Positions 55,388-64,000 of a stretch of 64,000 nt of DNA are shown piece by piece (the stretch's first letter is position 1; each line of letters opens with the position of its first letter). The translations under genes were made by a program, and so were the position numbers. The stretch spans positions 3,650,821-3,714,820 of the forward strand of contig NC_004347.2 in the NCBI RefSeq assembly GCF_000146165.2, given 5' to 3'. The notes beneath the pieces were generated by a model. It was given only the letters and a program-made list of their open reading frames with translations, made no database searches and was not told where the DNA came from. This DNA comes from Shewanella oneidensis MR-1. GTDB taxonomy: Bacteria > Pseudomonadota > Gammaproteobacteria > Enterobacterales > Shewanellaceae.

Positions 55388-55924
55388 CTATTCCGAATCT
55401 TTTAAATAAGAACGTAAGTCATCGAAGGCTTGCTGCTCGCGGTCAAGAAATAGCGGATCATCAATTAAAGACGCTTGGCATTGTTGTTCTATCACCTTCC
55501 AGTCGTGCTCGGTTAACGTCTTAGCAAGCAAAGGGAAAATGTCCCGCTCCTCCATTTGCATATGTTTTTCTTGTAATTCAACATATTCGGCAAAATCGGC
55601 AATCAGTTTATCCCTTGCAACCACAATGTCACTTAATATCAGGTTCAGGGTATTCATTAATGCTGACGACGCTGCCGTCACAACTTGATGCTCGGCACTG
55701 AGCTTATCAATTTCATCATTTGCTTTATGCGCCAAATAATAAGCATAAATAATGTCTTCAACAGGATGATGGCTACGCTCAGCATATCCTTGCATATACT
55801 CAACAATGTCTCTCACTACGATAAAATTAATGGGTTCGCCTTCGACTAATTTTATCTGTTTGTTTTTCAAGACATTCAATAGCACTGCTATATGTTTATG
55901 ATCATGCATGAGTCTTCTAAGCAT
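55388..55924 (-). CDS. hemerythrin-domain protein
   Basis: This four-helix-bundle protein of 178 residues has spaced histidine and acidic ligands of the hemerythrin HHE domain: LMHDHKHIAVLL, YAERSHHPVEDIIY, KLSAEHQVV and LQEKHMQMEERDIFPLL. It should bind a di-iron centre and may sense or buffer oxygen, nitric oxide or iron. The ATG at 55924 has AGGAGG 5 bp upstream; the open frame extends to 56026 but the extra part has no domain homology. No partner gene is adjacent. Confidence 0.88.
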   Translation of the reverse strand: MLRRLMHDHKHIAVLLNVLKNKQIKLVEGEPINFIVVRDIVEYMQGYAERSHHPVEDIIYAYYLAHKANDEIDKLSAEHQVVTAASSALMNTLNLILSDIVVARDKLIADFAEYVELQEKHMQMEERDIFPLLAKTLTEHDWKVIEQQCQASLIDDPLFLDREQQAFDDLRSYLKDSE

Positions 55925-56141
55925 ATCGCCTCCTGAACTTGGGCTCTGACTATTGATACTAGTCAAGTCGTTTATTGATCTCCAATATAACAGGCGAATT
56001 CCTGTTTGCTTTATGACCACGATCAAGTAATTAACATAACTGTCTGTAAAAACATGTATCGATTAACAACATCACGCTCCAAAATAAGACTAATCAATAT
56101 CAGTGAGTCGGCTCTAACAAAACCTCGCCACTGATTAAAGG

Positions 56142-56891
56142 TTAATTGCGCAATGGATGAAGCTGTTGCTGCAAGGCTTTAAATTTAGCAATCGCCTTTG
56201 CATCATCCGCAGCAACTTTCGCACTGCTAATGTGTGACAACTCGGGATACTGCTTAACAAGAGTTTGCTCTAAAGCTAACGCTTCTTGAATTTGCTTAGA
56301 TTCAATCAGCTCTTGCAAACGTGCTAGAGACAACATAAGTGCTGCGGTATCAGTGTTTGCGGTGGCTTGTACATCTCCTTCAGGATGTGCGCGAGCAACT
56401 TGCGGTAATGACCGAGACTTAGCTTGAATATTCTCTTCAGCTGCCATGTTTGCTTGCGCCATCATCATCTCTTTTGGCGCATTTTGCTTAGCAGTGTCTT
56501 CTACCAATCGAGCTTGGCTAGCCATTTCAGCCTCTTGCACTTTAGCATCAGCCACATCAGATGCTACATGAGCAGCCGGCATGGGTGCACTCATGGTCAA
56601 AGCGGCTGGCGCGCCCATGTCTTCCTCAAACTGTCCTCGATTAAGCATCACCAAACCAACGACGATGACTAAGGAGGCCGCACTTGATAACACCCAAGGG
56701 AAACGACGCCAAATAGGCATTGCCGAGGGCGTTAACTGGCTTACATTTCTTTCTGACAATTGGGTTTGTGCTAATCGTAAAATATCTTGGTCAAGTCTCT
56801 CGGGGGGCATTTCGAGTGCTTGCCTGAAATACCAAGCTGAGACTTCTTGGTGTAACGCCTGTTCTTCGGATGACAGAGTGGAATTACTCAT
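56142..56891 (-). CDS. single-span membrane protein, probable anti-sigma partner of the upstream ECF sigma
   Basis: The protein has about 249 residues. The N-terminal cytoplasmic part (residues 1-58) would contact the sigma factor. One transmembrane segment (FPWVLSSAASLVIVVGLVML) and an Ala/Met/Gln-rich periplasmic part follow, with a helical C-terminus. I do not recognise a ZAS zinc motif or another named anti-sigma domain, so the role is inferred from position: the ATG at 56891, with AGGAGG upstream, overlaps the end of the sigma gene by 8 bp. This overlap is typical of sigma/anti-sigma pairs. Confidence 0.65.
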   Translation of the reverse strand: MSNSTLSSEEQALHQEVSAWYFRQALEMPPERLDQDILRLAQTQLSERNVSQLTPSAMPIWRRFPWVLSSAASLVIVVGLVMLNRGQFEEDMGAPAALTMSAPMPAAHVASDVADAKVQEAEMASQARLVEDTAKQNAPKEMMMAQANMAAEENIQAKSRSLPQVARAHPEGDVQATANTDTAALMLSLARLQELIESKQIQEALALEQTLVKQYPELSHISSAKVAADDAKAIAKFKALQQQLHPLRN

Positions 56892-57486
56892 GACCAACCT
56901 CCTGCCATTTAGCATTGACACAATCTTTTAAGCTTTGATAGGCGTAGCGAATGCGGCTCTTCGTGGCCTCTAACGTCACACCAGCAATATCGCTGATCAC
57001 TGCGGCGGTAAAACCCATTTCGATATTTAAAATAAAGGCTTCTTTCTGCACTTGAGGTAATAGGGCTACACAATTTTTTAGTAAGAGACTTTTTTGTGTC
57101 TCCAGCCAGTGTACATCCGGCTGCGACTGCGCTTGCCCCGCGAAGGTATCGAGGCCTTCCCCATTATCATGACTCACTAAATCGACTGGCTTTACCGCTC
57201 TTACATGATCAATCAACAGGTTATGGGCAATCCGATAAAGCCAAGTATTAAACTTAGCGCTCGGCTCATAACTCGCTGCAGCACGGATCACCCGCCCCCA
57301 AGTCTCTTGATATAAGTCTTCGGCTAGCTGTTTATCCCCAAGTTGGCGCACAAAGTAGCGATACAACGCCCCTTTATGTTTAAGGTAAAGCTGCTCAAAC
57401 GCTTTGGCATCGCCCTTTGCATAGCGCTGCATTAACTGTTCATCGGTATGCTCATGGGCATGAATTTGCGGTATCGCCAGTGCCAT
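56884..57486 (-). CDS. ECF-type RNA polymerase sigma factor
   Basis: The protein has 200 residues with the two DNA-binding regions of ECF sigma factors. Region 2 has GDAKAFEQLYLKHKGALYRYF and LAEDLYQETWGRVIRAA, then KFNTWLYRIAHNLLIDHVR. Region 4 has LPQVQKEAFILNIEMGFTAA and the helix-turn-helix ISDIAGVTLEATKSRIRYAYQSL. It lies between the VWA gene (47 bp upstream) and the membrane partner (overlap), so the three probably form one operon. The controlled stress is not evident from the sequence. Confidence 0.92.
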   Translation of the reverse strand: MALAIPQIHAHEHTDEQLMQRYAKGDAKAFEQLYLKHKGALYRYFVRQLGDKQLAEDLYQETWGRVIRAAASYEPSAKFNTWLYRIAHNLLIDHVRAVKPVDLVSHDNGEGLDTFAGQAQSQPDVHWLETQKSLLLKNCVALLPQVQKEAFILNIEMGFTAAVISDIAGVTLEATKSRIRYAYQSLKDCVNAKWQEVGHE

Positions 57487-57533
57487 GACAGCTCCCTACT
57501 GGTTAACTAACTGAATAAATAGGTTACTCCATG

Positions 57534-59399
57534 CTAATGAAGTTTATCCTGAGGTGGAAAAGGTTTATTCTCTGCATCAAAGGATTTCTTAATGGGGACT
57601 TGATTCGTTTGCGCTAGCAGCGCTGCAGTATCAACAAGTTGCATAAACTCATGTCGATAACCCATTGTATCTTCCCCCAGTGCAGAACGAGTAAGCCCCC
57701 TAAGTTTATTATAATCAAATTGATGCAAGTAGTGGCTTTGATTCAGTAACTGCCCTAATCCCGCAACTGCCGCCGCAAATCTAAAATCATCACTGGCTTG
57801 ATTTACCGTTTTAACGCTCTGATCGGCTCTTATCGGATACGTCAATAATTGGCTTTTACTCGCATCGGGCAGTTGATAACGTAATTTAAGATAGGCAATT
57901 TCGTCACGGCTATATTTTTCACTGCCTGTATCAGGGTTATAACCGTAACGGAGTTTGTCATTCGCCATATGACCGGTTTCAACATAGCGAAGTTCATAAA
58001 GCGCGGTAACGGTATGACCCGCACCAATTTCCCCAGCGTCCACCTTATCGTTATTAAAATCCTCGCGGGCTAAGGCGCGGTTTTCATAACCAATAAGACG
58101 GTACTCTGAAACTAAAGCGGGATTAAACTCAACTTGCACTTTTACCTCTTTGACGATGGTCAGCAAAGTCGCACCTAACTGTTCTACCAGCACTTTTCGA
58201 GCCTCGTTCACAGAATCAATGTAGGCATATTGTCCATTACCTTTATTGGCAAGTTGCTCCATTAAGTGGTCATTGTAGTTACCCATGCCAAAGCCAAGTG
58301 TCGTCAAGCCAATTCCATGTTTTTTCTGTACTTCAACCAAGTCGACTAACTCATCGAGGTTGGTGGTCCCAACATTAAAATCACCGTCGGTTGCGAGAAT
58401 GACTCGGTTAATGCCACCTTTAACAAAATGTTTCTGCGCTAACTGATAAGCCAGTTGGATCCCTTCTGCGCCATTGGTTGAACCTCCTGCAGTTAACTGT
58501 TCCAATGCATAGGTAAGGATTTTAATATCGTTACCTGCAGCGCCATCGAGCACCACGCCTGCAGCCCCCGCGTAGACCACAATCGATACTTTATCCTGTT
58601 CATCCAGTTGTTGAGTCAGCATTTTTAAGGCGGTTTGCAGCAGAGGTAACTTATCATCAGACGCCATAGAGCCAGAGACATCCAGCAAGAAGACTAAATT
58701 ACTCGCCCCAAGCTCAGCTTTACTCTGCTCATATCCCTTTAAGCCAATACGCAATAACATCATGTCATCATTATAAGGTGATGGTGCAAGCTCTGTTGTT
58801 ACACTAAATGGCGCCTCATTTTTATTGGGTTGTGGGTAGTTATAAGAAAAATAATTCAGCATTTCTTCAACGCGTAACGTGTCTTTCTGCGGTAACCGCC
58901 CTTCCTTTAGCATTCGCCTTAATGTGGTATAACTGCCGGTATCAACATCGATTGAAAAGGTCGATACAGGGATTTCTCCCGCGACCATAATGCCGTTTTG
59001 TACTTGCTTTTCAAATTGATTACGCTCAGGAAGCACTGCCCCTTGCCAATCATCGTTTAACCCGGGGGCGGCTACACTAGAACTAGCGGCATATTGAGCA
59101 ATATAAGGCATATGTTCAGCACGCATATCCTGCGATTTTGCACTTAATTCATTTTCATGTTGTATTTTAGCCTGCCGTTCAGCCTCAACACGTTGCACAA
59201 GCGCAGCTTGCTGCTCTGCAGCCTCGTTAGCTTGAGTCGCTAATTCAGTGCGACTCTCCGATTCAGTTTGTTTATCAATACAACCACTCAACCCCAATAG
59301 AATGGCGAGTGTTAAGGCAGAAACAGCTGCATTGTGACGTTTTTTATGTGAGGAGATGGAAACGAGTTGGGTGTTCAATAAACGTAATGGATGTGTCAT
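57534..59399 (-). CDS. VWA-domain lipoprotein, YfbK-like (DUF3520)
   Basis: The protein has about 621 residues. The N-terminus has a lipoprotein signal with lipobox LSGC (LAILLGLSGCIDKQ). A coiled segment rich in Glu/Gln/Ala follows (residues ~45-90). The YfbK-type N-terminal domain has STFSIDVDTGSYTTLRRML and VEEMLNYFSYNYP. The von Willebrand A domain shows a complete metal site (NLVFLLDVSGSMAS), and the C-terminal DUF3520 domain ends the protein. The ATG at 59399 has GAGGGT upstream. Proteins of this kind recur next to ECF sigma genes in several proteobacteria; the ligand and role are unknown. Confidence 0.88.
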   Translation of the reverse strand: MTHPLRLLNTQLVSISSHKKRHNAAVSALTLAILLGLSGCIDKQTESESRTELATQANEAAEQQAALVQRVEAERQAKIQHENELSAKSQDMRAEHMPYIAQYAASSSVAAPGLNDDWQGAVLPERNQFEKQVQNGIMVAGEIPVSTFSIDVDTGSYTTLRRMLKEGRLPQKDTLRVEEMLNYFSYNYPQPNKNEAPFSVTTELAPSPYNDDMMLLRIGLKGYEQSKAELGASNLVFLLDVSGSMASDDKLPLLQTALKMLTQQLDEQDKVSIVVYAGAAGVVLDGAAGNDIKILTYALEQLTAGGSTNGAEGIQLAYQLAQKHFVKGGINRVILATDGDFNVGTTNLDELVDLVEVQKKHGIGLTTLGFGMGNYNDHLMEQLANKGNGQYAYIDSVNEARKVLVEQLGATLLTIVKEVKVQVEFNPALVSEYRLIGYENRALAREDFNNDKVDAGEIGAGHTVTALYELRYVETGHMANDKLRYGYNPDTGSEKYSRDEIAYLKLRYQLPDASKSQLLTYPIRADQSVKTVNQASDDFRFAAAVAGLGQLLNQSHYLHQFDYNKLRGLTRSALGEDTMGYRHEFMQLVDTAALLAQTNQVPIKKSFDAENKPFPPQDKLH

Positions 59400-59599
59400 A
59401 ACTTTACCCTCAATGATGTATATCCCCATAAACGCAGTTCAAGTACAAAAGGGTTATTTCAGCAGAGGAAATTGCTACATTTAATTGACCAAGCATACTA
59501 TTTATTAAAAACAAAGACACTTACCCTTCTTTTGCAACTATGATCACACAAGAATATTCTTCTGGACTCTAGAATAGAGCCTTGTAATAAGCCGCGTTT

Positions 59600-61366
59600 A
59601 TGGACCCACACGTGTCACACTCTGCTCATTTGTTTTCATTAAGAATTGCGCACGCTCTTAACGAAGCGTGCGTAAAAGATAGGTATTCGTTTAAACGTTT
59701 TGGACAAGATCTTCTCGCTGGGTTGACGGTCGGGATAATTGCTATTCCGCTGGCTATGGCTCTGGCGATTGCTAGCGGCGTGCCGCCACAATACGGCCTT
59801 TACACTGCGATTGTCGGTGGTTTTATCATTGCGATGACGGGCGGTTCCCGTTACAGCGTCTCAGGGCCAACCGCCGCTTTTGTGGTATTGCTCTATCCTA
59901 TAGCGCAGCAGTTTGGCTTAGCGGGGTTACTCATTGCCACCGTTATGTCAGGCATGATGCTCGTTGCCATGGCTATGCTAAGACTAGGCCGATTAATTCT
60001 CTACATTCCAGAATCAGTCACCTTAGGCTTTACCGCTGGTATTGGAGTGGTGATTGCCACGTTACAGCTAAAAGACTTTTTTGGTCTGCAGATTGAGCAT
60101 ATGCCAGAGCAGTACTTTGCCAAACTCATGGCGCTAGGGCAGGCGCTACCATCGCTTCATCTACCAAGCCTGTTCATAGCAGCTGCTACCTTAGCCACCA
60201 TGTTACTGTGGCCTAGATTAAAAATTCCTGTACCGGCACACCTTCCCGCTATCGCCTTAGGCAGTATCCTCGCCTTAATACTCAATGCCATGGGCGCAGA
60301 GATTGAAACCATTGGAACACGTTTCCACTACCAATTAACTGATGGCGGCATAGGAAGTGGTATCCCCGCAGTCTTGCCTCACTTTGAATGGCCTTGGCTA
60401 CAGACAGGTCCAAATGGTCAAGCCTTTGAATTTAATCTGGCTGCCTTTCAAGCCTTACTCCCAGCAGCATTTGCCATCGCCATGTTAGGCGCAATTGAAT
60501 CACTACTCTGTGCCGTAGTCCTTGATGGCATGACGGGCAAGCGCCACAGTGCAAACAGTGAACTCCTTGGCCAAGGGATAGGCAATATTATCGCCCCCTT
60601 CTTTGGTGGGATCCCCGCAACCGCGGCAATTGCCCGCAGTGCGGCAAACGTAAAAGCTGGCGCTCAAAGTCCAATCGCGTCTATGATCCACGCCTTAGTG
60701 GTACTAATTGGCCTCGTGGCTCTCGCAGGGATTTTAGCCTATTTACCCATGTCGGCGATGGCCGCATTATTACTGGTAGTGGCTTGGAATATGAGTGAAG
60801 CACCAAAAGCAGTGCATTTACTCAAAACAGCCCCCACCAGCGACATATTGGTGTTTTTAAGCTGTTTTTCACTCACGGTGATTTTCGATATGGTGATCGC
60901 CATCAGTGTGGGGATTATTTTAGCTGCGCTGCTGTTTATGAAAGAAATCGCGGAGATGACCAAGCTTTATGATATAAGCAGTAACAAACGCTATGTTGAT
61001 CAATCTCTGCCCGCTGACTGGGCCGTGCTCAAAATTAATGGTCCATTATTTTTTGCCGCGGCCGATCGCATTTTTGCCGAGATAGCCAGCCTCACTCAAG
61101 ATAAACAAGTGATTGTACTTTACTTAGATGGGGTATCAATTCTGGATGCAGGCGGCCTTGCTGCGCTCAGTAAACTAATTGAAAAATGTAAACTTAATCA
61201 AACCAAGTTGCTCATTACCGATCTGCAGTTCCAGCCCATCCGTACCTTAGCAAAAGCTAAAATTCAGCCTGTTGAGGGGGTATTAAAGTTTTATCCTACT
61301 CTGCGTGAGGCCCTGACCGAGGCACCATCACCCGAGTTAGAGGCAACTCCAGAAGCCACCGATTAA
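59600..61366 (+). CDS. SulP-family anion transporter with STAS domain
   Basis: This inner-membrane protein of 588 residues has a transmembrane domain of about 12-14 segments. It begins with the SulP signature DLLAGLTVGIIAIPLAMALAIASGVPPQYGLYTAIVGG, given here as two joined blocks of fewer than 20 conserved positions around AIPLAMA and PPQYGLY. GSRYSVSGPTAAFVVLL follows. A C-terminal STAS domain is at residues ~465-570 (VLKINGPLFFAAADRIF, YLDGVSILDAGGLAALSKL). SulP members carry sulfate or bicarbonate, and the substrate cannot be told from this sequence. The ribosome site is weak. It is monocistronic, with a 12-bp perfect hairpin (61393-61420) after the stop that lacks a T run. Confidence 0.9.
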   Translation: MDPHVSHSAHLFSLRIAHALNEACVKDRYSFKRFGQDLLAGLTVGIIAIPLAMALAIASGVPPQYGLYTAIVGGFIIAMTGGSRYSVSGPTAAFVVLLYPIAQQFGLAGLLIATVMSGMMLVAMAMLRLGRLILYIPESVTLGFTAGIGVVIATLQLKDFFGLQIEHMPEQYFAKLMALGQALPSLHLPSLFIAAATLATMLLWPRLKIPVPAHLPAIALGSILALILNAMGAEIETIGTRFHYQLTDGGIGSGIPAVLPHFEWPWLQTGPNGQAFEFNLAAFQALLPAAFAIAMLGAIESLLCAVVLDGMTGKRHSANSELLGQGIGNIIAPFFGGIPATAAIARSAANVKAGAQSPIASMIHALVVLIGLVALAGILAYLPMSAMAALLLVVAWNMSEAPKAVHLLKTAPTSDILVFLSCFSLTVIFDMVIAISVGIILAALLFMKEIAEMTKLYDISSNKRYVDQSLPADWAVLKINGPLFFAAADRIFAEIASLTQDKQVIVLYLDGVSILDAGGLAALSKLIEKCKLNQTKLLITDLQFQPIRTLAKAKIQPVEGVLKFYPTLREALTEAPSPELEATPEATD

Positions 61367-61392
61367 TCCAAGGCTGATTAATTGCCATAGGC

Positions 61393-61420
61393 TCCCAAAG
61401 CCCATCATTGGGCTTTGGGA
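61393..61420 (+). terminator. hairpin after the SulP gene, terminator-like without T run
   Basis: The arms TCCCAAAGCCCA and TGGGCTTTGGGA enclose a TCAT loop. The stem is perfect and GC-rich but is followed by TATCGG, so it may stabilise the 3' end rather than terminate transcription. Confidence 0.55.
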
Positions 61421-61628
61421 TATCGGCTTAATTTAGCTCAATTCAACGAACACTTTATCCATGCTAAAGACGCTATTTTTACGCGCAAATAAGTCAGAAA
61501 TAGGGCTTTACATGGTATTATTCTGCGCCATGATGCTCCCAGCTCGAATAGGGCCTTGGAACATCGACTGTACCCAGACCTGAAACAAGGTCGAAATATA
61601 ATTAAAATTAGTGAGTTAAGGAGTTATC

Positions 61629-62120
61629 ATGCAAGCCCTTGTTGCTGTTGTTATGGGTTCTAAGAGTGATTGGCCCACAATGGAAGCCGCCGCTGAGATC
61701 ATGGATAAACTGCAAGTGCCTTACCATGTTGAAGTTGTATCAGCCCATAGAACGCCAGATAAACTGATGGAGTTTGCAGCCGGTGCCGCTGACCGTGGTT
61801 TTAAAATTATTATCGGTGGTGCGGGCGGTGCCGCGCACTTACCCGGTATGATCGCCTCTAAAACTCGCTTACCCGTATTAGGTGTACCCGTGCAAAGTAA
61901 AGCACTCTCAGGCATGGATAGCTTACTGTCTATCGTGCAAATGCCCAAAGGGATCGCTGTAGGCACCTTAGCAATTGGTACTGCTGGTGCCTTTAACGCC
62001 GGTTTACTCGCCTGCCAAATTTTAGCCAATAACGATGTAGCGCTTGCTGCTCGTTTAGACGCCTTCAGAGAAGAACAAACTCGTGCTGTGCTGGATAATC
62101 CCGATCCGAGGGAAGTCTAA
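61629..62120 (+). CDS. purE: N5-carboxyaminoimidazole ribonucleotide mutase
   Basis: This enzyme of 163 residues moves the carboxyl group of N5-CAIR to give CAIR in purine synthesis. Class I PurE motifs are [48 protein letters not shown] and [22 protein letters not shown] (given as its two parts, GVPVQSKAL and GMDSLLSIV). The start ATG has AAGGAG upstream. The TAA stop overlaps the purK start by one base (TAATG), so the pair is translationally coupled. No PurR box was recognised in the 260-bp upstream gap. Confidence 0.97.
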   Translation: MQALVAVVMGSKSDWPTMEAAAEIMDKLQVPYHVEVVSAHRTPDKLMEFAAGAADRGFKIIIGGAGGAAHLPGMIASKTRLPVLGVPVQSKALSGMDSLLSIVQMPKGIAVGTLAIGTAGAFNAGLLACQILANNDVALAARLDAFREEQTRAVLDNPDPREV

Positions 62121-63217
62121 TGACTCAAACAAGCACAAAACCTAAGGTTTGGGTATTAGGAAATGGCCAACTCGGTGCCATGCTAACCCATGCAGGTGAG
62201 CCGCTGGCGATTGATGTTCGCGCCGTGGATATAATGACGCCAACGGATGATATTTTACCCCTCGCGCCAAACGATATTATTACCGCCGAACGTGAGCAGT
62301 GGCCTGAATCCGCCTTAAGCTTACAACTCAGCACCCATCCGCATTTTGTTAACGGCCCAGTCTTTAGCCGTTTAGCCGATCGCTATAGCCAAAAAAGCTT
62401 ACTCGATCAGCTTAACGTCCCAACAGCACCTTGGTCACTCGTTGATGATCACACAAAGGTCGAAACTCTGTATCAAGCGTTTGGCCCAAGAGTTTTAATG
62501 AAGCGCCGCACTGGCGGTTATGATGGCAAAGGTCAGCATTGGCTAAAACAAGCCGAAGCGGGTGATATCCCCCATGATTGGCGCAACTTAGCCATTGCCG
62601 AGCAAGCGATAAACTTCGATGAAGAAGTGTCCTTAGTCGGCGTGCGTACCCGTGAAGGCCAATGCGTGTTTTATCCATTAACACTTAACCTTCATCAAGA
62701 TGGCATTTTGATGGCATCGATTGCACCACTGGCACGCTTAGATCATCTGCAAGCCCAAGCCGAAACCATGCTCAGTGCGATTATGCATGAGCTGGAATAT
62801 GCCGGCGTGATGGCGATGGAATGCTTCCGTGTTGGCGACAATCTGCTGGTCAACGAGTTAGCCCCGCGGGTACACAACTCCGGCCATTGGACCCAAGCGG
62901 GCACCCATATGGATCAATTTCAACTGCATTTAAGAGCCTTGTGTGGGATTGCGATTCCACAGCCACAGGTGAACTTTCAATGTGTGATGGTTAATCTGAT
63001 TGGTATCGACAACGATCCCCGTTGGTTAAGCTTGCCCAATGCAGAACTCTATTGGTACAACAAAGAAGTACGTCCTGGCCGCAAAGTCGGGCATTTAAAT
63101 CTTTCGGTGCCTAATCTGACTGTATTAACAAACAGCATTAGTGCACTACAAACGTGGATGCCAAACCAATATCAAGCACCTCTCGCTTGGATTTTGGCTG
63201 AGTTTACAAAAAGCTAA
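62120..63217 (+). CDS. purK: N5-carboxyaminoimidazole ribonucleotide synthase
   Basis: This ATP-grasp enzyme of 365 residues carboxylates AIR with bicarbonate and ATP. It shows KVWVLGNGQLGAMLTHAGE at the N-terminus, LMKRRTGGYDGKGQHWLK for ATP binding, and VNELAPRVHNSGHWTQAG with the metal-binding Glu/Asn-type residues. It overlaps purE by one base. A hairpin terminator follows. Confidence 0.96.
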   Translation: MTQTSTKPKVWVLGNGQLGAMLTHAGEPLAIDVRAVDIMTPTDDILPLAPNDIITAEREQWPESALSLQLSTHPHFVNGPVFSRLADRYSQKSLLDQLNVPTAPWSLVDDHTKVETLYQAFGPRVLMKRRTGGYDGKGQHWLKQAEAGDIPHDWRNLAIAEQAINFDEEVSLVGVRTREGQCVFYPLTLNLHQDGILMASIAPLARLDHLQAQAETMLSAIMHELEYAGVMAMECFRVGDNLLVNELAPRVHNSGHWTQAGTHMDQFQLHLRALCGIAIPQPQVNFQCVMVNLIGIDNDPRWLSLPNAELYWYNKEVRPGRKVGHLNLSVPNLTVLTNSISALQTWMPNQYQAPLAWILAEFTKS

Positions 63218-63232
63218 TTTAATAGCGTTCAG

Positions 63233-63268
63233 CACTGATAGGGGGACTAAGTTGTCCCCTTATCAGTG
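63233..63268 (+). terminator. hairpin terminator after purK
   Basis: The arms CACTGATAGGGGGAC and GTCCCCTTATCAGTG pair over 15 positions (one G-T) around a 6-nt loop, followed by GATTTTAA. Confidence 0.75.
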
Positions 63269-63365
63269 GATTTTAATGTTTGTTATATACTTATCATACT
63301 CAGCGTGAATGAGTGATATGGTGATAAAATCAGGCTAGTCGAAGCACGAATAAAGGAACTGCCGA

Positions 63366-64000
63366 GTGAAATTAAGGGATAATTTTAAACGTAAGACTAT
63401 AGATCGCTTGGATTATCGCTATCATCTCTTGCTGTTGATTATACCGATAGTCCTCTTTGTTTTATTGTTTGTTTTTAATGCCCCGACAGAAGGCTGGACC
63501 ATTCTCCCCCTGCTGTTTGTCTGCCTTATCTATGTCGTTACCTATAGCTTAATTTACTATCTGCATCAGGGGCGTTTAACTCGCCTATGGCAACACTTAG
63601 AGCAGGTTGTCAGTATTAATGATGCCATTTATGAACTTGCCCACCTATCAAGCCAATATAAAAATGAGCATGCATTTCTCGATGCCCTACTCAATAAAGC
63701 CGTCTGTATTATTAATGGCGCGGAAATGGGCAGCATCATCAAGGTCAGTGAGGATAACCACAAGCTACATTTTGAATCCGTCGTGGGACTCGATCTTAAC
63801 AAGCTAAAAAGACTGAACTTTTCCCTTGAACAATCCTTCGAGTATCGACTCACCAAGGGTAAATGTGACCGTGTAGTGGTCGTGGATGATATGAAAAATA
63901 TCAATGCCGCAAGCACACTAACAAATGAACAACAGCAGGTACTGCTTACAGCAGCCAAGCAACCAATACGCTCCACACTCTCCAGCCCAATACGAATTGA
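63366..64000 (+). CDS. membrane protein with GAF-like domain, probable sensor or diguanylate cyclase (cut by the window end)
   Basis: The frame is open from a GTG at 63366, with AAGGA ~8 bp upstream, to the end of the window (211 codons visible). Two closely spaced transmembrane segments come first (HLLLLIIPIVLFVLLFVFN and ILPLLFVCLIYVVTYSLIYY). A short helical linker follows, then a GAF-type domain from about residue 80 (HAFLDALLNKAVCIINGAEMG, FESVVGLDLNKLK, VVVDDMKNI). Proteins of this layout usually end in a GGDEF or histidine-kinase output domain, but that part is not visible, so the output is unknown. Confidence 0.75.
   Translation, partial: MKLRDNFKRKTIDRLDYRYHLLLLIIPIVLFVLLFVFNAPTEGWTILPLLFVCLIYVVTYSLIYYLHQGRLTRLWQHLEQVVSINDAIYELAHLSSQYKNEHAFLDALLNKAVCIINGAEMGSIIKVSEDNHKLHFESVVGLDLNKLKRLNFSLEQSFEYRLTKGKCDRVVVVDDMKNINAASTLTNEQQQVLLTAAKQPIRSTLSSPIRI

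Overview
The window looks like a chromosomal segment of a Shewanella species (Gammaproteobacteria, Alteromonadales). The evidence is the Shewanella-type N-acetylglucosamine (GlcNAc) catabolic cluster (nagP, nagX, nagA, nagB-II, nagK, hexosaminidase, TonB receptor, nagR), the neighbouring ndh, glnB and pil genes, the ribF-ileS-lspA-fkpB-ispH block, and the ompA-tal-pgi block. No rRNA, tRNA or CRISPR array was seen.

Layout. 1-1731: the right end of an IS10-like element that has cut off the front of mmsA, followed by a cupin gene. 1903-2625: a TorF/Gcw_chp-type outer-membrane protein. 2746-20349: the GlcNAc/chitooligosaccharide regulon. It has five recognisable NagR-type operators (consensus close to ATGACAACGCTGTCAT) and one variant, and several Rho-independent terminators that split the cluster into separate transcription units. 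The cluster shows decay: a chemoreceptor reading frame that has lost the CheA-binding hairpin tip, a frameshifted TSUP (TauE/SafE) gene, and an operator-to-terminator interval with no credible gene. 20549-23661: NDH-2, an IS256-family insertion and glnB. 23907-32879: type IV pilus minor pilins. Two tandem FimT/GspH paralogues and a second IS256 copy lie on the plus strand, facing the pilV-pilW-pilX-pilY1-pilE-tapY2 operon. 33097-40411: the housekeeping block ispH, fkpB, lspA, ileS, ribF and murJ. 40664-45251: rpsT, a HlyU/BigR-like regulator, an M28 peptidase, yaaA and an AGCS symporter. 45686-50731: phosphoketolase followed by an IS481-type and an IS4-type element; the IS4 copy sits inside what was probably the phosphoketolase terminator. 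50949-54905: OmpA-like protein, transaldolase and phosphoglucose isomerase. 55121-59399: a DUF3545 protein, a hemerythrin-like protein, and a VWA lipoprotein / ECF sigma / membrane partner operon. 59600-64000: a SulP transporter, purE-purK, and the start of a membrane GAF protein that runs off the window.

How the parts fit. Chitooligosaccharides would enter through the TonB receptor, be trimmed by the GH20 hexosaminidase, cross the inner membrane through NagP, and be converted by NagK, NagA and NagB-II to fructose-6-phosphate. Fructose-6-phosphate is also the substrate of the phosphoketolase, transaldolase and phosphoglucose isomerase encoded 30 kb away. Both the phosphoketolase and transaldolase genes are preceded by palindromes of the HexR type (TGTAA-N5-TTACA).

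Four insertion-sequence families are present (IS10-group IS4, IS256 twice, IS481, IS4-group IS4). Three of the five copies have intact target duplications, which fits recent and independent insertion. No clear-cut new defence or biosynthetic system is visible. The most interesting leads are the orphan NagR-controlled interval at 12886-13077, the TonB receptor / halogenase-like / SapC-like trio with an internal attenuator, and the probable HexR control of the phosphoketolase.
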